Source: Portibacter marinus (GTDB lineage Bacteria; Bacteroidota; Bacteroidia; Chitinophagales; Saprospiraceae). Taken from it: a DNA stretch of 64,000 bases. The DNA is taken from assembly GCF_021533195.1 (NCBI RefSeq), contig NZ_JAJNKB010000001.1, forward strand, positions 558,001-622,000, written 5' to 3'. Positions within the stretch are counted from its first letter, which is position 1, and the number at the start of each line of letters is the position of its first letter. Below are positions 16,631 to 26,420 of this stretch, piece by piece. A program made the translations under genes and the position numbers. Below the pieces are notes generated by a model. That model was not told the DNA's origin, did no database searches, and saw only the letters and a program-made list of their open reading frames with translations.

Positions 16631-18373
16631 ATGAAAAAACTCTTACTATTATTGAGCCTGGGCTTAATAACATCTTGTAACGTCACCAAAGGTCTGGTGG
16701 ATTCTATGTCACCACTGCAAACACCATTTGAAAAAAATGACAACTACTCAGCCTCCTATCATGAAGTGATCGACTATTATCAACTATTGGATCGGACTTC
16801 TTTAAACATTCAGGTCAATGAATATGGCATGACCGATAGCGGAAAACCCTTACATGAAGTGATCCTGGACAAGTCTAGATCTTTCACCCCTGAAGAGGCC
16901 AGAAAGGCTGGTAAAGCGGTACTAATGATCAATAACGGCATCCATGCCGGCGAACCCTGTGGAATCGATGCCTCTATGATGTTGGCCAGAGATCTGTTGG
17001 AGGATAAAGCATCGTTACTGGATTCAACCATCGTGGTTATTGTTCCTGTTTACAACATCGGCGGTGTGCTGAACAGAGGAGGTTATAGTAGGGCAAATCA
17101 AAATGGTCCCTCTGCGTATGGATTTAGGGGCAATGCCAAAAACCTTGATTTGAATCGTGACTTTATCAAGCAGGATTCTGATAATGCCAAATCCTTTAAT
17201 CAACTTTTCACAAAATGGAATCCCGATATTTTTATGGACAATCACACCTCGAATGGTGCAGATTACCAATATGTCATTACGTTAATCGCTACTCAGAAAG
17301 ATAAATTGGAAGCGAACCTTTCCAGGTTCATGACCAACGAGCTGCTAACAGAAATCTATCCTAAAATGGAGTCCAAAGGCTATGAAATGACACCCTATGT
17401 GTTCAGCAGGTCCAGTCCTGATCAAGGAATTGCAGGTTTTTTGGATCTGCCGAGATACTCGTCCGGTTACGCTGCCTTACACAACACTATTTCCTTCATG
17501 CCTGAAACCCACATGTTCAAAGAGTATAAGGATCGAGTGAAATCCACCTACTTTTTGATGGAAAGTATGCTGGAGTTTATTCAAAATCACAAGCAAGAAC
17601 TGATAGATGTAAGAGAAAGGGCCATTGAAAACACGAAAATTCAGGAAAAATTTGACTTGAATTGGACCCTGGATTTTGACAAGGAAGATAAACTGATCTT
17701 TAAAGGTTACGAGTATCGTCAAAAGAAAAGCAAGGTCACAGGATTAGACAGAAATTATTATGATAGAAGCCGACCTTTTGAAAAAGAGGTGCCTTTTTAC
17801 AATACTTATCAAGCAACACTATCCGTAGAAAAACCAAGGGCTTACATCATACCGCAGGCCTATCAAGAAGTGATCGATAGGCTCAAAGCTAATGGTGTAA
17901 GTATGGAAAGGATTCAGGAAGACCAGGAAATAGAGTTAGAGGTTTACAGAATTGAAGATTACGTTACACGTGACAATGCTTACGAGGGACATTACCCCCA
18001 TTCGCAGGTTCAAGTGGTGAAAAACATAGAAAAAGTAAAGATCTATCAGGGTGATTATAGGGTTAAGACGGATCAGGCACAAAACAGATTAATTGTACAT
18101 ACTTTGGAACCTCAAGCTGCAGATTCTTATTTTTCATGGAATTTTTTCGACGGCATTTTGATGCAGAAGGAATATTTTTCACCTTATGTGTTTGAGGAAA
18201 TAGCAGAGGAACTACTAGAAGATGATCGGGATTTAAGAAATCGCTTTGAGCAAAAGAGAAGGGACGACCGTAAATTCAAAGAAAATGCCAGCGAACAACT
18301 TAATTTCATATACATGAATTCTCCCTACTATGAAAAAACTTACAGAAGATATCCCGTCTACAGAGAATTATAG
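16631..18373 (+). CDS. M14-family metallocarboxypeptidase, exported
   Basis: 580 residues. The N-terminus MKKLLLLLSLGLITSCNVTK has a lipobox (ITSC), so it is probably a lipoprotein. The M14 zinc ligands are H105 and E108 in NGIHAGEPCGID and H205 in DNHTSNG. The specificity/catalytic region includes NLDLNRDFIK and a later FMPETHMFKEYKDR that likely supplies the catalytic Glu. The last 200 residues form an additional domain without recognised motifs. It would trim C-terminal residues of peptides in the periplasm or at the surface. Transcription probably starts in the gap after the repeat array. Confidence 0.88.
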   Translation: MKKLLLLLSLGLITSCNVTKGLVDSMSPLQTPFEKNDNYSASYHEVIDYYQLLDRTSLNIQVNEYGMTDSGKPLHEVILDKSRSFTPEEARKAGKAVLMINNGIHAGEPCGIDASMMLARDLLEDKASLLDSTIVVIVPVYNIGGVLNRGGYSRANQNGPSAYGFRGNAKNLDLNRDFIKQDSDNAKSFNQLFTKWNPDIFMDNHTSNGADYQYVITLIATQKDKLEANLSRFMTNELLTEIYPKMESKGYEMTPYVFSRSSPDQGIAGFLDLPRYSSGYAALHNTISFMPETHMFKEYKDRVKSTYFLMESMLEFIQNHKQELIDVRERAIENTKIQEKFDLNWTLDFDKEDKLIFKGYEYRQKKSKVTGLDRNYYDRSRPFEKEVPFYNTYQATLSVEKPRAYIIPQAYQEVIDRLKANGVSMERIQEDQEIELEVYRIEDYVTRDNAYEGHYPHSQVQVVKNIEKVKIYQGDYRVKTDQAQNRLIVHTLEPQAADSYFSWNFFDGILMQKEYFSPYVFEEIAEELLEDDRDLRNRFEQKRRDDRKFKENASEQLNFIYMNSPYYEKTYRRYPVYREL

Positions 18374-18416
18374 CGCGAAATGATATATGAATGCAAAGTA
18401 GGTGGTCATTTGACTG

Positions 18417-19670
18417 ATGAAAGTCCAATCATGGTGTAATCCAATGCCTATGACGTGGAGATTATATCAACTTTTTGTTTTTGCATTACAACGGTTTATG
18501 CGTTTTCATGCATGGATCTCAAATAAATCCCGAAAAGGTATTGAAGGACGCGCGGTAAAAGTGAGTGTTCCTAAAAAACAGCATCAGAGAGTATGGATGC
18601 ATTGTGCATCACTGGGAGAGTTCGAGCAAGGCAAGCCTGTTTTAGAAAAATTAGTTGAACAAGGATTTGAAGTAGTTTTAACCTTTTTTTCTCCATCTGG
18701 TTATGAAAGTAAGAAGCACTACGATAAAGCAGTATGGATCGGTTACCTTCCTTTTGATACCAAACCAAATACAAAGCTATTCATTGAAGAAATATCTCCG
18801 GATGCAGCGATATTCGTCAAATATGAGTTTTGGTGGAATTATGTCAATGAATTGATTCAACAATACGTGCCGACTTTCTTCATATCGGTTGTTCTGAGTA
18901 AAAATCATTATCTATTTCGTTGGTGGGCGAAGCCGTTTCTACGACTTCTGAAAAGTGTCGATGCAATTTTTGTTGCTGACGACCTTTCTTTTCAACTTTT
19001 AGATCACCATGGGTTCTCCAACATTCGACATTCAGCTGATACCAGATTGGAAAGTGTATTGAATCGTAAACGCCAAAATATAAGGGATCGAGTCATTGAA
19101 GATTTCGTGGGCCAAGAAAAAGTGGTCATATTTGGCAGCACTTATCCGGAAGAACATGGTGAATTGGCACAAATGACAAGCACAGTACTCAAAGACTTTA
19201 AAATTTTAATTTTTCCTCACGAGATTGATCTGTCAGCTGTATATAAGCTTAGTGACGAACTGGGAAAAAAAGGTGTGCTGTATTCTAAATCACCTGAGGC
19301 TTTGAACCCGAAAGACCTACATGTGATGATTGTTGATCGCATCGGATTACTTAAAGATGCCTATCGCTTCGCAAATGTTGTCTACATCGGTGGAGGATTC
19401 AATAAAGGAATACACAATACGCTTGAACCTTTGGTTTATAAAAGGCCTTTAATTTTTGGACCTAAATATCAGAAATTTCCAGAGGCAAGAATGTTGGCGA
19501 CTCAACCATTTGTCAGAGTTGTCAACACCGTCGAAGAAATTGGTCCTGCTATGTTGGATTTAGCCTCAGGGAAGGAACAAAAACAGATCGACAAATTTTA
19601 TCATGACCTGTTTGATGGAGTGGATCATATTTCCGATGAAATCGTAACAGCTGTCAACAACGCTATATGA
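18417..19670 (+). CDS. waaA: 3-deoxy-D-manno-octulosonic acid (Kdo) transferase
   Basis: 417 residues, GT-B fold of WaaA/KdtA. An N-terminal hydrophobic segment anchors it to the inner membrane. WMHCASLGEFEQGKPV carries the catalytic Glu of the family, LTFFSPSGYE follows, and VVYIGGGFNKGIHNTLEPLVYKRPLIFGP is the CMP-Kdo-binding C-terminal signature. It attaches Kdo to lipid A precursor. The stop overlaps the start of the next gene (ATGA), in keeping with an LPS core operon. Confidence 0.93.
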   Translation: MKVQSWCNPMPMTWRLYQLFVFALQRFMRFHAWISNKSRKGIEGRAVKVSVPKKQHQRVWMHCASLGEFEQGKPVLEKLVEQGFEVVLTFFSPSGYESKKHYDKAVWIGYLPFDTKPNTKLFIEEISPDAAIFVKYEFWWNYVNELIQQYVPTFFISVVLSKNHYLFRWWAKPFLRLLKSVDAIFVADDLSFQLLDHHGFSNIRHSADTRLESVLNRKRQNIRDRVIEDFVGQEKVVIFGSTYPEEHGELAQMTSTVLKDFKILIFPHEIDLSAVYKLSDELGKKGVLYSKSPEALNPKDLHVMIVDRIGLLKDAYRFANVVYIGGGFNKGIHNTLEPLVYKRPLIFGPKYQKFPEARMLATQPFVRVVNTVEEIGPAMLDLASGKEQKQIDKFYHDLFDGVDHISDEIVTAVNNAI

Positions 19671-20656
19671 AAAGGGAAAGAATAGAACAATTATTGCAGT
19701 TTTCAGATGTCCATGTTTTGGTCTTGGGAGACATTATGCTGGATGAGTATATCTTTGGTAATACAAAACGAATATCCCCGGAAGCTCCTGTTCCGGTTGT
19801 CAATTTAGAAAAGAGGCATTACAGGCTGGGGGGTGCTGCCAATGTAGCAATGAATACGTTCGCGTTAGGAGCTAAAACTTCTATTATAGGTCTGATTGGA
19901 GATGATTTTAACGGAAGATTGTTGACATCTCTCACGGATGAAAATAAAGAAATGAATACTTTTCTGATCAAGGATGTGGGTCGGAAAACTACTTGCAAAA
20001 CCAGAATTCTTGCGGCAAACCAACATTTGCTCAGGGTTGATAATGAAGATGAATACGAGGTAGATGATGAAATCGTAGGGAAAGTGGAAAGTATGCTTAA
20101 GTATATCCACCACAATACCAGGATAGATATCATAGTGATGCAAGACTACAACAAAGGTTTCTTCAGTCCGGCGATGATTCGGGCTGTAATCAATTGGTCA
20201 AAAGAGAATGGCGTCAAATCAGCATTGGATCCTAAGGTTAATCACATTGATGTGTACAAAGGGGTCGATATATTTAAGCCTAATTTGAAAGAAGTGAAAA
20301 CTTACTTGGGGAGTGAAGTTTCTGTCAACCTGGAAGGATTGGCAAAGGTAAATGAAGCCATACAAGAGAGATTAAGTATTGACATGCTGATTTTAACGTT
20401 AAGTGCAGAGGGAATTTATGTGGCGAATCAGGAGGGTGCGCATTGGGAGTCCACGAGTGTTCAGTCTATTGTAGATGTCAGTGGAGCGGGAGATACTGTG
20501 ATGAGCCTGGTAGCGCTTTTGTACTGTAATGAGGAGGCTTCCATAGAGGAAATCGCCCAACTGGCTAATTTTGGTGGAGCAGCGGTTTGCCGAATTCCCG
20601 GAGTGGCAGTAGTAGACAAAGAGATGATAATGAACGTTATAGAAAAAGTCAAATAG
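19667..20656 (+). CDS. hldE: D-glycero-beta-D-manno-heptose-7-phosphate kinase (PfkB family)
   Basis: 329 residues equal to the kinase half of HldE (RfaE domain I) without the adenylyltransferase half. Motifs: VLGDIMLDEYIFGNTKRISPEAPVPVV at the start, RLGGAANVAMNTFALGA, and the PfkB signature VDVSGAGDTVMSLVAL containing the catalytic Asp. It makes heptose-1,7-bisphosphate for LPS core. The 4-nt overlap with waaA supports a shared pathway. The nucleotidyltransferase partner would have to be encoded elsewhere. Confidence 0.88.
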   Translation: MKRERIEQLLQFSDVHVLVLGDIMLDEYIFGNTKRISPEAPVPVVNLEKRHYRLGGAANVAMNTFALGAKTSIIGLIGDDFNGRLLTSLTDENKEMNTFLIKDVGRKTTCKTRILAANQHLLRVDNEDEYEVDDEIVGKVESMLKYIHHNTRIDIIVMQDYNKGFFSPAMIRAVINWSKENGVKSALDPKVNHIDVYKGVDIFKPNLKEVKTYLGSEVSVNLEGLAKVNEAIQERLSIDMLILTLSAEGIYVANQEGAHWESTSVQSIVDVSGAGDTVMSLVALLYCNEEASIEEIAQLANFGGAAVCRIPGVAVVDKEMIMNVIEKVK

Positions 20657-20703
20657 AGTACAAAGTGTTTTGTAACCGATAGTATTTGAATAATATAATT
20701 GTA

Positions 20704-20711
20704 TATATTTG
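20704..20711 (+). promoter_or_regulatory. Possible -7 element for the T9SS protein gene
   Basis: TATATTTG matches TAnnTTTG exactly, 67 bp before the ATG at 20779. An upstream TTTG (20685-20688) is only 15 bp away instead of 19-21, so the pair is not canonical. The leader between it and the start contains a GGCGCC palindrome. Confidence 0.4.
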
Positions 20712-20778
20712 ACGATTTTAAATGAAGGCGTTTCTTAGGCGCCGGGAAAAATGCTTTAATTATTAAATAAACTTGAAT

Positions 20779-22671
20779 ATGAAATTAAGAATTACACTTT
20801 CTTTATTAACGGCGTTATGTGCGGTTTTAAGCCTTCAATCGCAGGTGATCTGGGGTGGCCCTGGTGATCCAAACGGTGAGTTTGCCGGCGGTCTAAATGA
20901 CTGGACCACGGTAGCAATTGCTTCATTAAACCCAGACTCAGTTGAAAACGCTGTGTGGATTTGGGATGAAGATGCCATACCCAATAGAGGTGCATATGGT
21001 GTAAATGCCACCATTTTAGAATCGCCATCTGCGGCAAACGGAGCTGCATACTTTGATTCCGATTTTTACGATAATGGAGGTACTCAGGGTGCTTTTGGCG
21101 AGGGACCTGCACCTTCACCACAAACTAGTGAACTTATTTCTCCTTTAATTGATTTGAGCGGAGAACAAGATGTAGTTTTAACATTTTATCAAAAATTCAG
21201 AAATTTTTCTGCCGAAACTGTGATCAATGTTTCTGGAGACGGAGGAGCAACTTTTACACCTTTTCCTATAAATTCTGATGTTGCACTTAATGCTACAAGT
21301 ACGGGCACATTTCAGGCAATTAATATTTCAGAAGTTGCTGGAGGTCAATCTGAGGTTGTGATAAAGTTTACCTGGTCGGGTGATTACTATTATTGGATTG
21401 TTGATGATGTAGCAATTACGAGGCTACCTAATAACGATTTAACCATCATCGATGATGAAACAAGTCCATTTTATACACCTCATTCTGCTGTACAACCAGT
21501 TTGCGCCATAGAAAATGATCCTTTCTTCTTCAGTACTTCTGCATCCAATTCAGGTGCCGATACTATTTTTAATATGACTTATAAAGTATCTATCTATAAT
21601 AATGATACGGAAGATTTCATATTCAGTGATAGCGTAGTATATGATGTGTGGGCTCCCACTATTTCAGATAGCACCATTTTCATAGAAGATAATTGGACAC
21701 CTGAAGGACTTGTACCCGGAATTTACAGAATCGAGCACGAACTCATAAATCCAAACAATTCTGCTGACTTCAATCCTGCTGATAACGTTGCGATCCAATT
21801 TTTTGAAGTTTCATCTACAACGTTTGCAAAAGAATTTTCAGGAAATGGCAGATTTGGAACCTGGAATGATGGAGAATTTTATGCCGTTGGAGCATTTTAT
21901 CAATTAGGTCCAGATTGTGCTGAAAATTACACGATATCCTCTGTAGACTATGCTGTGGGACAAGTAGGTGCGGATACTCTGTCTCCATTAGTTGGAAGAC
22001 CAGTTCAATTCTGGTTATGGAAATTAACAGTTCCACTGGATAGTTTTGATACTTCAACAAATTATGAAGAAGATATCATCAATATTTCTCACCCTTCAAT
22101 GGAATTTGTAGCTTTTTCTCTAGATGAAATTGATGAAGAAGATGCAGCAGCAAACATAATTGTATCTGATGAACCTTTCCTAAGTATCGATGGAGATATC
22201 ATCAATCCACAATTAGAGCCAGGAGAAACCTATGGTATCTTTGCTCATTGGGGTACTGATGGATCCACTTCGCCTTTACATTTATTTGTATCAGATGTCA
22301 ATACCACCACAGATCTTTTCTACTCAGGTGGATGGTTTGGTGGATTTTCTGATACTAAATCTGCGCCGATTTTAAGATTACAATTAGAATTAGAGTCATC
22401 AGTTGATGATATACCTTTATCTGCTGAGGCCTTTAAAGTATATCCAAACCCCACTAGTGACTTAATCAATTTAGAATTAAATTTAGAAACCAATTCTGAT
22501 GCAACTATTACGATTGCAGATGTCACTGGTAGAGTGATTAGTTATCAAAACTTATCAAAGGTTCAGAGTGAAACATTATCAATTAATGTCAGCAACTATG
22601 TTTCCGGAACGTATTTGGCAAGAGTTGCGACTGACATTGGTACTAAAACAATAAAGTTTGTGGTACAGTAA
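20779..22671 (+). CDS. Secreted protein with T9SS type A sorting domain
   Basis: 630 residues from the ATG at 20779. Signal peptide with cleavage after SLQSQ. Residues about 30-215 contain a jelly-roll-like segment (LISPLIDLSGEQDVVLTFYQKF ... YWIVDDVAI) often seen in Bacteroidota surface proteins. A second domain follows with no named family. The C-terminal 75 residues (FKVYPNPTSDLINLEL ... GTYLARVATDIGTKTIKFVVQ) are a type A T9SS sorting domain, predicting surface location. It stands alone with its own terminator. Confidence 0.88.
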   Translation: MKLRITLSLLTALCAVLSLQSQVIWGGPGDPNGEFAGGLNDWTTVAIASLNPDSVENAVWIWDEDAIPNRGAYGVNATILESPSAANGAAYFDSDFYDNGGTQGAFGEGPAPSPQTSELISPLIDLSGEQDVVLTFYQKFRNFSAETVINVSGDGGATFTPFPINSDVALNATSTGTFQAINISEVAGGQSEVVIKFTWSGDYYYWIVDDVAITRLPNNDLTIIDDETSPFYTPHSAVQPVCAIENDPFFFSTSASNSGADTIFNMTYKVSIYNNDTEDFIFSDSVVYDVWAPTISDSTIFIEDNWTPEGLVPGIYRIEHELINPNNSADFNPADNVAIQFFEVSSTTFAKEFSGNGRFGTWNDGEFYAVGAFYQLGPDCAENYTISSVDYAVGQVGADTLSPLVGRPVQFWLWKLTVPLDSFDTSTNYEEDIINISHPSMEFVAFSLDEIDEEDAAANIIVSDEPFLSIDGDIINPQLEPGETYGIFAHWGTDGSTSPLHLFVSDVNTTTDLFYSGGWFGGFSDTKSAPILRLQLELESSVDDIPLSAEAFKVYPNPTSDLINLELNLETNSDATITIADVTGRVISYQNLSKVQSETLSINVSNYVSGTYLARVATDIGTKTIKFVVQ

Positions 22672-22705
22672 TTCAAAAATAAACCAAATTACCTCATCAA
22701 AAAAG

Positions 22706-22736
22706 GCTTCCTTTCAATGAGAGGAAGCTTTTTTTT
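22706..22736. terminator. Bidirectional rho-independent terminator
   Basis: GCTTCCT-N9-AGGAAGC forms a perfect 7-bp stem followed by eight T on the plus strand and, read on the minus strand, by CTTTTTTG. It lies between the convergent T9SS protein gene and the haem-binding protein gene, and serves both. Confidence 0.88.
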
Positions 22737-23190
22737 ATATTTTTTCATACTGCTCCTTAAACCAATCCACCATGGCAGAACGCTCCAGGTCCGTCAAACG
22801 AGCTTCCGGATGTGTAACTTTAAAGGAAGATATAGGCATCCAACCCTTTTCCGTATATTCCACCGCTTCTTCAAATTTGTGTTTCGCTTTCTTTTCAGAA
22901 TAATTGGCAAATTCCGAAAAATTTAAATGCTTTCTACCTTCATTGACATGGCCCTTTAACCACCACCCAACCGGTTGTAGGCGTGTATACCAAGGATATT
23001 CTGTATTATTGGAATGACAATCATAACATGCTTCTTTTACCTTGATCACCAGTGCATCTTCTGCCTCATAGTTGGCAAATATGTCCTGCGAAGGATCGGA
23101 AACCGGATTGGTCGTGTCGATTGGAAAGAATTGAATGATAATAAGGGCTGCAAGAGCAACCAAACCTGCTATTTTGAGTTTTTTCTTCAT
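22735..23190 (-). CDS. Haem-binding domain protein (Haem_bd, cytochrome c-like)
   Basis: 151 residues from the ATG at 23190. An N-terminal helix (KIAGLVALAALIIIQFFPID) anchors it. CYDCHSNNTEYPWYTRLQPVGWWL carries the CxxCH haem site and the WY..QPV..W pattern of the small Haem_bd family found throughout Bacteroidota. It probably faces the periplasm and transfers electrons or binds haem. It shares the terminator with the T9SS gene. Confidence 0.88.
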   Translation of the reverse strand: MKKKLKIAGLVALAALIIIQFFPIDTTNPVSDPSQDIFANYEAEDALVIKVKEACYDCHSNNTEYPWYTRLQPVGWWLKGHVNEGRKHLNFSEFANYSEKKAKHKFEEAVEYTEKGWMPISSFKVTHPEARLTDLERSAMVDWFKEQYEKI

Positions 23191-23237
23191 ACTGATAACT
23201 TGAATCTCTAATCTAAACAAAATAATTTATATCCTAA

Positions 23238-25124
23238 TTATCCCATGAATTCCCAGGCCGATCTATAGTTGCCGTTTTGATCAACGTGATCCGCTAAATC
23301 TGCAAAAAGTTCATAGGTAGCCAAAGTAGCAAAATCTCCAATGAGAACCAGCTTTTTCATAGCTCGAGTCATGGCTACATTTAATCTGCGCTCATCTTTT
23401 AGAAATCCAATTTCATTGGTCGTATTAGATCTTACCAAAGAAATAAAAATGGCCTCCCGTTCTTGTCCCTGAAATCCATCTATAGAATCAACTTGGATGT
23501 CAAAGACCTTCAATGTTTCATCATCAGAAATCAATCGTCTGATCAACCTCACTTGCTCTGCATAAGGACTGATGATTCCAATGGAGGCACCAGCCAATTT
23601 CTCTGCCTGGCTTAGTAAATATTCTCTTAAAATGAAGTATTCTCCTTCATTAGATATACTTCTCGTTTTATAATTGTAGTCCTCATCAAAACCACAACCA
23701 CTGGTATCGATCAAAACCAGAGGCTCTTGATCATTTGGCAAAGTCCAGTCCACCACTTTGTCCGCAGCGATTAATTTTCCTTCATAAAACTTTTGATTAG
23801 GAAATTTTAAGATGGTAGCATTCATCCGATATTGCACATCCAAAAGATAGCTATGCTTAATATGGTCTGCCATACGGTGTAACAACGTTTCTCCTAACCC
23901 GAATTGGAGTGCCTTCGAGCTTTTCACCGTTGGAGCCAATTGAAGGTGGTCGCCAACTAAAATTACTCTCCTGGCTTTCAAAATGGCGTTCCAACATTCC
24001 GGTTCCAAGGCTTGTGAAGCCTCATCGATAATAACGGTCTCAAACTCCAGGTCCCTTAGATGTTGACTTTCGATGCCGATTAAAGTTCCTGCAATGACTT
24101 GCGCTCCAGATACTAAATTCGCCACTAACCGATCTTCCAGATCTCTTGCCCATTTTTTTAGTTCTTTAGCCTCCTGATACATCAGGTGACGATTCGCTCG
24201 CTCGTCTGAACCGAATTTACGTTTATAGGTACCAGCCATTCTTCGGGCTTCTTCCGCCTCAATTTTGACCTTTTTAATATGGTTCCAATCTGAGTGATTT
24301 CTAGTTTTTTCATCAAGGGTCAAATGAGAAATGTCGTCATCGATTCTGGTCACATTGCCTATCCTTAAAACATTGACCAGCGCTTTATCCAGCTTATATG
24401 CCAAAAGATCCACAGCATTATTAGACGGTGCACATACCAGGATTCTTTTTTCGGACTTCAGCAACACCTTTACCAATTCAATGATGGTCGTTGTCTTTCC
24501 TGTCCCCGGCGGGCCATGAATGATACCCATCCTATCTACCTGAAGCATCCCACGAATAGCTTCATTCTGCGAATCGTTTAATTTGTCAGAAGAAAATGCA
24601 CTTTGAATATTTTGGGAATAGGAGAAATCATCTAAGTTTTGAACGCCTTCTCGCAATTCCTGGTGAGGGACTGACTTTGTTTTAATCAACGAAAAAATAG
24701 CCTCTCGCATCACCCTATAAGGCTTTTCATCGTAGCTTAACTCCATCATATACCATCCTCCACTCTTGAACTCGTCAACGGTTAAATTGGTGTTAGATAA
24801 AATAATGCGAAACTCGTTTTTCTTTGCAAAGGCAACACTTGCCTTGTATACTTCATCTTCGCCACCTTCTCTACTTAATGTGCACGCAGCACCTACCTTA
24901 AATTTATGATTTTGATCTAAATTCTTAGTTCTGAATAAAACCAACTCAACCCTTTCACCAATACTGTAACTGGCTCTTTCAAGACTTAAAGGATATAACA
25001 ATATCCCTGATTTGATCTTGTCTTGCCTGGAGTCGTTCGCTCTCAACTTTTCGTAATATCTCTCTTCAGCTTCTCGCTCTGCTTCGATGGCCCTCAGCAG
25101 AGTCTGATATCTATTTTCCTCCAT
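23238..25124 (-). CDS. SF1B DNA/RNA helicase (UPF1/IGHMBP2-like)
   Basis: 628 residues with all SF1 motifs: Walker A GPPGTGKTTTIIEL (motif I), CAPSNNAVDLL (Ia), IIDEASQALEP (II), VGDHLQLAPTV (III), LLDVQYRMNATIL (IV region), SIDGFQGQEREAIFISLVRSN (V) and LNVAMTRAMKKLVLIGD (VI). An N-terminal OB-like/stalk segment precedes motif I. Such proteins translocate 5'-3' on RNA or DNA. The start is five bases below CAAATATA (the -7 element TATATTTG on the minus strand), so the transcript may be leaderless. Confidence 0.93.
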   Translation of the reverse strand: MEENRYQTLLRAIEAEREAEERYYEKLRANDSRQDKIKSGILLYPLSLERASYSIGERVELVLFRTKNLDQNHKFKVGAACTLSREGGEDEVYKASVAFAKKNEFRIILSNTNLTVDEFKSGGWYMMELSYDEKPYRVMREAIFSLIKTKSVPHQELREGVQNLDDFSYSQNIQSAFSSDKLNDSQNEAIRGMLQVDRMGIIHGPPGTGKTTTIIELVKVLLKSEKRILVCAPSNNAVDLLAYKLDKALVNVLRIGNVTRIDDDISHLTLDEKTRNHSDWNHIKKVKIEAEEARRMAGTYKRKFGSDERANRHLMYQEAKELKKWARDLEDRLVANLVSGAQVIAGTLIGIESQHLRDLEFETVIIDEASQALEPECWNAILKARRVILVGDHLQLAPTVKSSKALQFGLGETLLHRMADHIKHSYLLDVQYRMNATILKFPNQKFYEGKLIAADKVVDWTLPNDQEPLVLIDTSGCGFDEDYNYKTRSISNEGEYFILREYLLSQAEKLAGASIGIISPYAEQVRLIRRLISDDETLKVFDIQVDSIDGFQGQEREAIFISLVRSNTTNEIGFLKDERRLNVAMTRAMKKLVLIGDFATLATYELFADLADHVDQNGNYRSAWEFMG

Positions 25125-25128
25125 GGAG

Positions 25129-25136
25129 CAAATATA
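25129..25136 (-). promoter_or_regulatory. -7 promoter element abutting the helicase start
   Basis: On the minus strand TATATTTG matches TAnnTTTG and ends 5 bp before the ATG. A start of transcription about 5 bp further on would fall on the start codon. A minus-strand TTTG exists 15 bp upstream, short of the usual spacing. Confidence 0.45.
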
Positions 25137-25196
25137 ATATTACCATTGGCACAAAAATCTTAAATTGTGATTTCAGCTCAATTTTAATCATGGAAC

Positions 25197-26234
25197 ATGA
25201 GAACCATTTTTATCTTTCTACTTGCTTTGAGTTGCCTTTCAGGTCAATCAATCCATAGCATGGTAAACCAATGTAAAGTTATTGGACATCGCGGTGCACC
25301 TGGCTATGGTGGAGAGAATACGCTTTGGGGTTTCCAAAAAGCTGTCGAGTTGGGTGCAGATGGATTTGAATTAGATGTCATACCCACTAAGGATGGAAAG
25401 CTAATCGTTGGCCACGATTTTGACCTGACAAGACTCGTTGGTATAGATCAACTCGAAGCAGTCTTTCCGTTGGATAACAGACATTATGTCACTGAATTTA
25501 CTCAAGATGAATTGAAGCAACTAAAAGTAACTTACCCGGCCCCAGGCAAAGATAGGTACGATTATGTATCTCTGACAGAAGACTATAGAATGCCAAGTTT
25601 GGAGGAGGCTTTGGATCTGCTTATTGACCTGCGTGAAAGGAAGAAAAAACCTGACCTGGTCATTTATATAGAAGTCAAAACGAAAAAGGGTTATATGAAT
25701 ACCACGAGCCTAAACCAAATATCTTTCTTGATTACGAAAGCCTTAGAAGAAAGAAATCTGTTGGATGATGCCAATGTGTGGCTTCAGTCATTTGATTTTG
25801 AAATGATGGACGTCCTGGCTGCTAATCCACAGTTGAAAAACATAGCTAAATCTCAATTAGCATTTGACAATCTGAGTGAAATCCGAAGTTTCCGAAAACC
25901 TAAAAAAGCTAAAAAATATCTACAGCGCAAAGTCGTGGACCGGAATCTAGAGTTCATACATCTATGGAAAGTACCTACAAAGTACATACTTGAAAAAAAG
26001 CAGGTACCTCTTATTGATCTGGCACATCAAAAAAATCTAAGATTCCATCTTTACACCTTTCGAGATCTTCAGTTCAAAAGCGATTATGATATCCTTAAAT
26101 TATTAGGCGTGAGCGGATTTAATAGTGTCGAAGAAGAGCTTGAGTATTTTATTAGTAAAGGGGTAGATGCCATCATGACCGATGATGTACTTTCGGCGCT
26201 TGAAGTGAGAAATCGCTTGATGAGTGGAGAATAG
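25197..26234 (+). CDS. Glycerophosphodiester phosphodiesterase
   Basis: 345 residues. Signal peptide, then the GDPD core: VIGHRGAPGYGGENTLWGFQKAVELGADGFELDVIPTKDGKLIVGHD with catalytic His residues and metal-binding Glu/Asp, later YIEVKTKKGY and WLQSFDFEMM, ending with GVDAIMTDDV. It hydrolyses glycerophosphodiesters to glycerol-3-phosphate and an alcohol, probably in the periplasm. Monocistronic between divergent and convergent neighbours. Confidence 0.92.
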   Translation: MRTIFIFLLALSCLSGQSIHSMVNQCKVIGHRGAPGYGGENTLWGFQKAVELGADGFELDVIPTKDGKLIVGHDFDLTRLVGIDQLEAVFPLDNRHYVTEFTQDELKQLKVTYPAPGKDRYDYVSLTEDYRMPSLEEALDLLIDLRERKKKPDLVIYIEVKTKKGYMNTTSLNQISFLITKALEERNLLDDANVWLQSFDFEMMDVLAANPQLKNIAKSQLAFDNLSEIRSFRKPKKAKKYLQRKVVDRNLEFIHLWKVPTKYILEKKQVPLIDLAHQKNLRFHLYTFRDLQFKSDYDILKLLGVSGFNSVEEELEYFISKGVDAIMTDDVLSALEVRNRLMSGE

Positions 26235-26344
26235 AACCATTAAATAGCCACCTAACCACCCTACCTACCTTGACTTAACTCGCGTTAATACTGCATAAAA
26301 ACAATCCCAGATACATTTTGTATCTTGAAGGGCATCTCATCAAT

Positions 26345-26377
26345 AAAAATGGGTCAAAGAAATGTTCTTCAACCCAT
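26345..26377 (-). terminator. Rho-independent terminator of the DUF2911 gene
   Basis: Read on the minus strand, ATGGGT-TG-AAGAA-CAT-TTCTT-TG-ACCCAT makes a 13-bp stem with two U-G wobble pairs and a three-base loop, followed by TTTTTATT. On the plus strand the same positions would be C/A mismatches and no T tract follows, so the site is specific to the minus strand. It lies 44 bp below the stop of the gene. Confidence 0.8.
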
Positions 26378-26420
26378 GTAATCCGTAAATAATTTTGTCA
26401 ACTAAATATAATTGACGCCA

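Noticed and set aside
20685-20711. TTTG-N15-TATATTTG as a full promoter
   Set aside because: The 15-bp spacing is 4-6 bp short of the Bacteroidota -33/-7 spacing; only the -7 part was kept. The same holds for similar pairs above the helicase and giant-gene starts.
26309-26325. AGATACA-TTT-TGTATCT as a terminator of the GDPD gene
   Set aside because: The hairpin is perfect but no T tract follows on the plus strand, and on the minus strand the T run is seven bases away. Left as an unexplained small palindrome.
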